This document shows, in pieces, positions 44,774-49,806 of a DNA stretch of 49,806 bases. Under the pieces are notes generated by a model. The model searched no databases. It was not told the DNA's origin and saw only the letters and a program-made list of their open reading frames with translations. The position numbers were made by a program, and so were the translations under genes. Numbering within the stretch: position 1 is the stretch's first letter; every line of letters begins with the position of its first letter. Where the stretch lies: assembly GCF_014656075.1 (NCBI RefSeq), contig NZ_BNBS01000057.1, positions 1 to 49,806 on the forward strand. The letters are read 5' to 3'. This DNA comes from Streptomyces hydrogenans. GTDB taxonomy: Bacteria > Actinomycetota > Actinomycetes > Streptomycetales > Streptomycetaceae.

Positions 44774-45973
44774 TCAGTTCGCGTCGAGGAGCTTCAGTTC
44801 GGGGTGGGCCGTGCCGCCCTCGATGGCGACGGACGAGATGTGCGAGGCGACGCGGTCGTCGACCGGGTCGTTCGCCGGGTCGTCGTGGACGGCCAGGTGC
44901 TCGTAGGTGGTGGAGCGCTGGGCGGGGACGCGGCCGGCCTTGCGGATGAGGTCGATGATCTCCAGGCGGTTGGAGCGGTGCCTGGCACCGGCGGAGGAGA
45001 CGACGTTCTCCTCCAGCATGATCGAGCCGAGGTCGTCGGCGCCGTAGTGCAGGGAGAGCTGGCCGACCTCCTTGCCGGTGGTCAGCCAGGAGCCCTGGAT
45101 GTGGGCGACGTTGTCGAGGAAGATCCGGGCGATCGCGATCATCCGCAGGTACTCGAAGAGGGTGGCCTGCGTGCGGCCCTTGAGGTGGTTGTTCTCGGGC
45201 TGGTACGTGTACGGGATGAAGGCGCGGAAGCCGCCGGTCCGGTCCTGGACGTCGCGGATCATGCGCAGGTGCTCGATCCGCTCGGCGTTGGTCTCGCCGG
45301 TGCCCATGAGCATGGTGGAGGTCGACTCGACGCCCAGCTTGTGGGCGATCTCCATGATCTCCAGCCAGCGCTCGCCGGACTCCTTGAGGGGCGCGATGGC
45401 CTTGCGGGGGCGCTCGGGGAGCAGCTCGGCGCCGGCGCCGGCGAAGGAGTCGAGGCCGGCGGCGTGGATGCGGGTGATGGCCTCCTCGACGGAGACGCCG
45501 GAGATGCGCGCCATGTGCTCGACCTCGGAGGCGCCGAGGGAGTGGATGACGAGCTGCGGGAAGTCCTTCTTGATGGCGGCGAAGTGCTTCTCGTAGTACT
45601 CGACGCCGTAGTCCGGGTGGTGCCCGCCCTGGAACATGATCTGGGTGCCGCCGAGCTCGACGGTCTCCGCGCAGCGGCGCAGGATGTCGTCGAGGTCGCG
45701 GGTCCAGCCCTTCTTGGTGTCCTTCGGGGCGGCGTAGAAGGCGCAGAACTTGCACGCCGTCACGCAGACGTTGGTGTAGTTGATGTTCCGCTCGATGATG
45801 TACGTCGCGATGTGCTCGGTGCCGGCGTAGCGGCGGCGGCGCACGGCGTCGGCGGCGGCGCCGAGCGCGTGCAGGGGCGCCGAGCGGTACAGGTCGAGCG
45901 CCTCCTCGGGGGTGATCCGACCGCCCGCGGCGGCACGGTCGAGAACAGACTGGAGGTCGGCCTTCTCGGTCAC
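44774..45973 (-). CDS. mqnC: Cyclic dehypoxanthine futalosine synthase
   Basis: A 399-residue radical-SAM enzyme with the cluster motif CVTACKFC (Cys70, Cys74, Cys77) and the MqnC-type context ERNINYTNVC before it, then GGTQIMFQGGHHPDYGVEYY. It cyclises dehypoxanthine futalosine in the futalosine route to menaquinone. The GTG at 45973 (VTEKADLQSVLDRA) has AAAGGGA upstream. mqnA lies 197 bp upstream on the same strand. mqnB, mqnD and the later prenylation genes are not in the window. Confidence 0.96.
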   Translation of the reverse strand: MTEKADLQSVLDRAAAGGRITPEEALDLYRSAPLHALGAAADAVRRRRYAGTEHIATYIIERNINYTNVCVTACKFCAFYAAPKDTKKGWTRDLDDILRRCAETVELGGTQIMFQGGHHPDYGVEYYEKHFAAIKKDFPQLVIHSLGASEVEHMARISGVSVEEAITRIHAAGLDSFAGAGAELLPERPRKAIAPLKESGERWLEIMEIAHKLGVESTSTMLMGTGETNAERIEHLRMIRDVQDRTGGFRAFIPYTYQPENNHLKGRTQATLFEYLRMIAIARIFLDNVAHIQGSWLTTGKEVGQLSLHYGADDLGSIMLEENVVSSAGARHRSNRLEIIDLIRKAGRVPAQRSTTYEHLAVHDDPANDPVDDRVASHISSVAIEGGTAHPELKLLDAN

Positions 45974-46089
45974 CGTTTCGTCCCTTTCGGAGGCTTGTTG
46001 ACAGACCGAACCAGCGTACGCCAGCGGCGGTGCGGGGCCGGTCCGGGGTCCGCGTCGGCATGAATTTCCGATGAACGTTCCCCGGCACG

Positions 46090-46106
46090 ATTCCCGTGGC
46101 GGGAAT
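46090..46106 (-). terminator. Small hairpin after mqnA
   Basis: ATTCCCG (46090-46096) pairs with CGGGAAT (46100-46106) around a 3-nt loop, 65 bp past the mqnA stop. It is short and has no U tract, so it may be a weak terminator or part of the mqnC leader. Confidence 0.35.
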
Positions 46107-46170
46107 GGAAGTGCGGCGCGGGTCCCGGGGCGGGAAATGCGGAGGCGAATTGCGCGGAGTGGCGGCGGGC

Positions 46171-47037
46171 CTATTCCGGCGGCAGCAGATCGACGGCGAC
46201 GTCCGCCGGGAATCCGGTCGTCGGTCCGGTGCGGCGGGCGAACTCGCGCACTCCGGCGAGTTGCTCGGGACCGAAGCGGAAGTCGAGCGTGCGGAAGTAG
46301 CGCTCCAGCAGTTCGGCGTCGAATGCCTCCCAGCGGGCGGCCTGTTCGGCCACCTTGGTGACCTCGTCGAGGGAGAGGTCCCGGGAGGCGAGGAAGGCCC
46401 GGTGGACGTCGTGGACGGTCTCCGGTTCGCGCGCCAGGTAGTCCTTGCGGGCCGCCCAGACGGCGAAGACGAAGGGGAGCCCCGTCCACTCCTTCCACAT
46501 CAGTCCGAGGTCGTGGACCTGGAGCCCGAGCCGGGGCGCGTCGTGCAGCGAGGCGCGCAGGGCGGCGTCGCCGATGAGGACCGCCGCCTCGGCCTCCTGC
46601 ATCATCAGGCCCAGGTCGGGCGGGCAGGTGTAGTAGGCGGGCTGGACGCCGTACCGCTCCGCGAGCAGCAGCTGGGCGAGGCGGACCGAGGTCCGGGAGG
46701 TGGAGCCGAGGGCGACGCGGGCGCCGTCCAGCTCCTCCAGGGGCCGCTGGGAGACGATCACGCAGGACATGACGGGGCCGTCGCAGCCGACCGCGATGTC
46801 GGGCAGGGCGACGAGCTCGTCGGCGTTGCGGAGGTACTCGACGAGGGTGATGGGGCCGATGTCGAGGTCGCCCCGGACGAGCCGCTCGCTCAGCTTCTCG
46901 GGGGTGTCCTTGGTCAGCTCCAGATCGAGGAGCGTTCCGGTCCTGGCGAGGCCCCAGTAGAGGGGCAGGCAGTTCAGGAACTGGATGTGCCCGACCCGGG
47001 GCCGGCTGCGCTGGTGCTCGTCGTTCGCATTGTCCAC
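46171..47037 (-). CDS. mqnA: Chorismate dehydratase
   Basis: A 288-residue protein of the MqnA/MqnD periplasmic-binding-like fold. Motifs: RVGHIQFLNCLPLYWGLA, GDLDIGPITLVEYLRNADEL, ALGSTSRTSVRLAQLLLAER and GLPFVFAVWAARKD. It converts chorismate to 3-enolpyruvylbenzoate, the first committed step of the futalosine pathway. There is no signal peptide, so it acts in the cytoplasm. The start is GTG at 47037. It is divergent from the cold-shock gene, as I recall for its S. coelicolor counterpart. Confidence 0.95.
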   Translation of the reverse strand: MDNANDEHQRSRPRVGHIQFLNCLPLYWGLARTGTLLDLELTKDTPEKLSERLVRGDLDIGPITLVEYLRNADELVALPDIAVGCDGPVMSCVIVSQRPLEELDGARVALGSTSRTSVRLAQLLLAERYGVQPAYYTCPPDLGLMMQEAEAAVLIGDAALRASLHDAPRLGLQVHDLGLMWKEWTGLPFVFAVWAARKDYLAREPETVHDVHRAFLASRDLSLDEVTKVAEQAARWEAFDAELLERYFRTLDFRFGPEQLAGVREFARRTGPTTGFPADVAVDLLPPE

Positions 47038-47227
47038 AACGCGAGGCTAGACCCGTCTCGTACGGTGGACATCGCCGGGGGACATCCGGGGCAGATCGGC
47101 GCGGCGCGTCAGCATGCCGGGAAGCCGATCAAACATGCGGGTGACGTGATCTTTCCCTCTATCGCCACGAGCACGCTGCGTGCTACGCTCGACGCAAGTT
47201 GCAGTTTGGTTTCCCTTGCAGTACAGA

Positions 47228-47264
47228 GCCTGCGGAGCATGTGACCCGCAGGCTTTTGTAGTTT
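47228..47264 (+). promoter_or_regulatory. Attenuator-like hairpin in the cold-shock gene leader
   Basis: GCCTGCGG (47228-47235) pairs perfectly with CCGCAGGC (47246-47253), with a 10-nt loop, followed at once by TTTTGTAGTTTT. This is a textbook intrinsic-terminator shape located 60-90 bases before the cold-shock start. A TACGCT at 47184-47189 could be the promoter -10, giving a leader of about 125 nt. Confidence 0.55.
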
Positions 47265-47320
47265 TCAGACTTGTTTGCAGGTTCTGGAGCAGGGCGACCC
47301 TTTGGCCCATAGGAGGGCTC

Positions 47321-47524
47321 ATGGCTACCGGAACCGTCAAGTGGTTCAACGCTGAAAAGGGCTTTGGCTTCATCGCCCAGGAAGGCGGCGGCCCGGATGT
47401 CTTCGTCCACTACTCCGCGATCAACGCGAACGGCTTCCGTTCGCTTGAGGAGAACCAGCAGGTGAGCTTCGACGTCACGCAGGGCCCGAAGGGTCCGCAG
47501 GCGGAGAACGTCACCACGATCTGA
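47321..47524 (+). CDS. Cold-shock protein (CspA family)
   Basis: A 67-residue single cold-shock domain, the normal length. RNP1 is KGFGFIAQ and RNP2 is VFVHYSAI, both intact. These proteins bind single-stranded RNA or DNA and melt RNA structure. The ATG at 47321 has a perfect AGGAGG seven bases upstream. The long structured leader suggests post-transcriptional control. It is divergent from mqnA and followed by a very strong hairpin. Confidence 0.97.
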   Translation: MATGTVKWFNAEKGFGFIAQEGGGPDVFVHYSAINANGFRSLEENQQVSFDVTQGPKGPQAENVTTI

Positions 47525-47564
47525 ACGCCGTAGTGGCGATCTCGATCTTCTAGAGCAGTACCCA

Positions 47565-47609
47565 AGGAGCCCCGCTCCGTGCCGCAGGTGCGGCACGAGC
47601 GGGGCTCCT
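47565..47609. terminator. Strong terminator after the cold-shock gene
   Basis: A 13-bp outer stem (47565-47577 with 47597-47609) continues into an 8-bp inner stem (47579-47586 with 47589-47596), with a single bulged C. A second GGCCCC/GGGGCC hairpin follows near 47621-47637, facing the convergent M23 gene. Confidence 0.85.
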
Positions 47610-47649
47610 GCCCGTTTCCGGGCCCCTTCGGGGGGCCTCTCGGGGGGGC

Positions 47650-48513
47650 TCAGCAGTTCGGGATCACGGTCCCGTTGTTGTCGCGGGCCTCGTCGTTGCC
47701 CCAGCGGGAGAGGTAGTACGCCGGGACGTAGGCGCCGTAGCCGTTCTTGCCGGAGTAGACGGTGTCCAGGTCGGTGCGGAGCCACCAGTGGTTGAAGTTG
47801 CCGGAGGCGTCGCGGACCTCCTGGCCCCAGACCTTGCAGTAGACGTAGTTCGTGCCGGCGTTCAGCACGCCCTGGGCGTCGTTCGTGTTGGCGCCCGCGT
47901 AGCCGGTGGCGTTCGCGAAGGTGTCCACCCAGTACTTCCCGCCGCCCCCGCCCGAGCAGCCGTTGTCGCTGGTCAGGTGCTTGGAGCCGTACGAGCCCGG
48001 GTAGGGCGCGAGGGAGGCGCCGTTGATCACGATGGACTGGCCCACGCCGTTGTAGAGCTGCTCGTAGTGGATGTGGGCGCCGGAGCTGTTGCCGGTGGAG
48101 CCGGTGGTGCCGATCTGCTGGCCCTGGGAGACGGCGGCGCCGTTCGCCACCGAGTAGGCGTTCAGGTGGAAGTAGTACGTCTTCCAGCCGCCGCCGTGGT
48201 CGACCACGATGTAGTTCCCGGCACCGGAGGGCTGGGAGTAGCGGTACGCGGTGCCGGAGGCCGAGGCCAGGACGGGGGCGCCTGCGGTGGCGCCGCCGTC
48301 GGAGCGGACGAAGTCGAGGGCCTGGCGGACCTCGGCGGAGTGGTGGCTGTAGGTCCACTTCTGGCCGCACGGGAACGGCGCCTTGAACAGCGGCGCCGCG
48401 TGGGCGGTGCCGGCCGTGCCGAGGACCGTGAGCAGCCCCGCGAGCAGGGCGAACAGGGCGCCGAGGGCGGGGATCCGGGTGGTGGGCCGTGCCGTGCGCA
48501 GGGGGAGACGCAT
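47650..48513 (-). CDS. Secreted M23-family metallopeptidase
   Basis: A 287-residue exported protein with a Sec signal (LPLRTARPTTRIPALGALFA to TAHAAP). The M23 domain (about 45-170) has the HxH metal motif in SSGAHIHYEQLYNG. The upstream zinc-ligand region is SHHSAEVRQALDFVRSDGG, with Asp of the ALDF motif. The C-terminal ~90 residues (KYWVDTFANATGYAGANTND onwards) form a separate SH3-like domain, perhaps for wall binding. Such enzymes cut peptide cross-bridges or secreted proteins. The ATG at 48513 has GGAGGA five bases upstream. The final residue is Cys (VIPNC), probably disulphide-bonded. Confidence 0.92.
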   Translation of the reverse strand: MRLPLRTARPTTRIPALGALFALLAGLLTVLGTAGTAHAAPLFKAPFPCGQKWTYSHHSAEVRQALDFVRSDGGATAGAPVLASASGTAYRYSQPSGAGNYIVVDHGGGWKTYYFHLNAYSVANGAAVSQGQQIGTTGSTGNSSGAHIHYEQLYNGVGQSIVINGASLAPYPGSYGSKHLTSDNGCSGGGGGKYWVDTFANATGYAGANTNDAQGVLNAGTNYVYCKVWGQEVRDASGNFNHWWLRTDLDTVYSGKNGYGAYVPAYYLSRWGNDEARDNNGTVIPNC

Positions 48514-48640
48514 GGGTCCTCCGGGGCGTCGGTGACAGGGGTATACGCGCGTTGACCGACCACAGGGTGCCGGAAGTCCGGCCGTCGCAGTAGACGGCCT
48601 TTCCCACATGCCGGAGGGCTCCGGTACGTACGCTGGACAC

Positions 48641-49054
48641 ATGACCGAACGGAAACCGCCCGGCGTCAGCTTCGAGTCCTTCGTCGACAAGCAGATCCGG
48701 GAGGCTGCCGAGCGCGGCGACTTCAGCAGACTCGCCGGCTTCGGCAAGCCCCTTCCCGACGAGGCGGCCCCCTACGACGAGCTGTGGTGGGTCAAGCAGA
48801 AGATGCACCGCGAGGGCATGGCGGTGCTGCCGCCCGCCCTCCAGCTGCGCAAGGAGGCCGAGGACGCGGCGGAGGCCGTCGCGGCCGCCGTCTCGGAGAG
48901 CCAGGTCCGCCGGATCCTCGGCGAGATCAACACCAAGATCGCGGAAGCCCTGCGCCGCCCGCCGGCCGGTCCCCCGCTGCACCTGACGCCCTTCGACGTC
49001 GAGGCGGAGCTGACCCGGTGGCGGGAGGCGCGCGACCCCAAGGGGGCCCGATGA
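48641..49054 (+). CDS. DUF1992 (DnaJ homologue C28-like) protein
   Basis: A 137-residue helical protein with the DUF1992 signature: SFESFVDKQIREAAERGDFS, then LAGFGKPLPDE, then LPPALQLRKEAED. The family is known from a C-terminal-like domain of DNAJC28, without a defined function. The start is ATG 48641 (MTERKPPG). It has no ribosome site, and a TACGCT lies only six bases upstream, so the transcript may be leaderless; an ATG at 48608 is less likely. The stop overlaps the next gene's ATG (ATGA), so the two are coupled. Confidence 0.85.
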   Translation: MTERKPPGVSFESFVDKQIREAAERGDFSRLAGFGKPLPDEAAPYDELWWVKQKMHREGMAVLPPALQLRKEAEDAAEAVAAAVSESQVRRILGEINTKIAEALRRPPAGPPLHLTPFDVEAELTRWREARDPKGAR

Positions 49055-49563
49055 ACAGCGCCGGTCTGCTGCTCGACGCCTTCGGCCGGATCCGGGAGGC
49101 CGTCCACGCGGCGGTGGAGGGCCTCGACGAGGAGGAGCTGGCCGCCAGGACCGACCCCGACGCCAACTCGATCGCCTGGCTCGTCTGGCACCTCACCCGG
49201 ATCCAGGACGACCACCTGGCGGGCGCCTTCGGCACGGAGCAGCTGTGGCGGTCGGACGGCTGGCGGGACCGCTTCGGGCTGCCCTTCCCGCCCGCCGCGA
49301 CCGGCTACGGCCACACGTCCGCGCAGGTCGGATCCGTACGGGCGGGCGCCGCGCTGCTGCTCGGCTACCACGACGCCGTGCACGACCGGACGGCCTCGCT
49401 GCTGGCCCCGGTCACGGACGCGGACCTGGACCGGGTCGTCGACACCGCCTGGGACCCGCCGGTGACGCTGGGCGTCCGGCTGGTGTCGGTGATCGCGGAC
49501 GACCTCCAGCACGCGGGCCAGGCGGGGTACGTGCGGGGGCTCGTGGAGCGGCGGGACGGCTGA
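49051..49563 (+). CDS. DinB/DUF664-family protein, possible thiol transferase
   Basis: A 170-residue four-helix protein of the DinB/YfiT superfamily. Its histidines are in the usual metal positions: AWLVWHLTRIQDDHL in helix 2 and DDLQHAGQAGYVRG in the last helix. Actinobacterial members include mycothiol-dependent transferases and hydrolases, so detoxification is a reasonable guess, not a demonstrated role. It overlaps the DUF1992 gene by 4 bp and is translated with it. Confidence 0.85.
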   Translation: MNSAGLLLDAFGRIREAVHAAVEGLDEEELAARTDPDANSIAWLVWHLTRIQDDHLAGAFGTEQLWRSDGWRDRFGLPFPPAATGYGHTSAQVGSVRAGAALLLGYHDAVHDRTASLLAPVTDADLDRVVDTAWDPPVTLGVRLVSVIADDLQHAGQAGYVRGLVERRDG

Positions 49564-49687
49564 GGGCGACGGGAGGGACCGGGCCGGGGCCGTACAACCG
49601 TTCACGCTCACCGGGAGTCCCCCCTGTGTCCCGCCTCGCGTACGGGACGGCACGCCCGTGCCCGGCCCGTCCCCAGGGGGGAACACC

Positions 49688-49806
49688 TTGCAGCACCGCA
49701 CCGCCGGAACCACCCTCCTCACGGCCGCCGTCGCGGCCGTCCTGGCGCTGACCGCCGGCGTCCCGGTCGCCACGGCGGCGCCCGCGCCGGCGGCGGCGAG
49801 CGAGCG
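49688..49806 (+). CDS. N-terminus of a secreted protein, cut by window end
   Basis: A TTG at 49688 with GGGGGGA five bases upstream opens a frame reading LQHRTAGTTLLTAAVAAVLA, followed by LTAGVPVATAAPAPAAASE. This is a clear Sec signal peptide with an Ala-x-Ala cleavage region. Only 39 residues are inside the window, so the mature protein cannot be identified. Confidence 0.65.
   Translation, partial: MQHRTAGTTLLTAAVAAVLALTAGVPVATAAPAPAAASE

Overview
The window reads as a piece of a Streptomyces chromosome (or a very close actinobacterial relative). Base composition is very GC-rich, codon third positions are almost all G or C, GTG and TTG starts are common, and intergenic GGAGG-type ribosome sites and long GC hairpins are frequent. 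Gene content agrees: an actinobacterial 14-gene complex I operon, futalosine-pathway menaquinone genes, an LAxTG-anchored surface protein and several Sec-secreted enzymes. No tRNA, rRNA, CRISPR array, insertion sequence, prophage or replication origin was seen.

Bases 1-4.7k hold small lineage-type genes: a SUKH/SMI1-like protein cut by the window edge, a two-S1-domain protein, a beta-propeller-like protein, a DUF6892-like protein and a small Cys-rich protein. Bases 5.0-11k hold a GPP34-like protein, a very large LuxR-type regulator with a degenerate P-loop, and a divergent secreted S8 protease with a P-domain. Bases 11-22k hold a LolA/RseB-like exported protein, a polyprenyl diphosphate synthase, a POT peptide transporter coupled to a CocE/NonD hydrolase, an LAxTG coiled-coil surface protein, fumarylacetoacetase, and a secreted intradiol dioxygenase with a C-terminal carbohydrate-binding module behind an AraC regulator.

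Bases 22.5-38.4k are one complete nuoA-N operon on the minus strand, with nearly every junction translationally coupled. It ends in tandem hairpins and is preceded by a Rex-like operator. A second, closer match to the Rex consensus lies further upstream in the same divergent region, towards a secreted NlpC/P60 hydrolase gene. Bases 40-47k hold menaquinone functions: a MenJ-like prenyl-chain reductase, the MenG/UbiE methyltransferase, MqnC and MqnA. A roughly 520-bp nested palindromic repeat cluster, an ECF sigma factor with a membrane partner, and an amidohydrolase-like protein lacking the usual metal ligands lie among them. The last 2.6 kb carry a cold-shock gene with an attenuator-like leader, a secreted M23 peptidase, a DUF1992 gene coupled to a DinB-like gene, and the start of a secreted protein.

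The unifying theme of the middle and right part is the aerobic respiratory chain. Polyprenyl diphosphate synthase, MqnA, MqnC, MenG and the MenJ-like reductase make and tailor menaquinone. Complex I reduces it. The Rex-like sites would link this to the NADH/NAD+ ratio.
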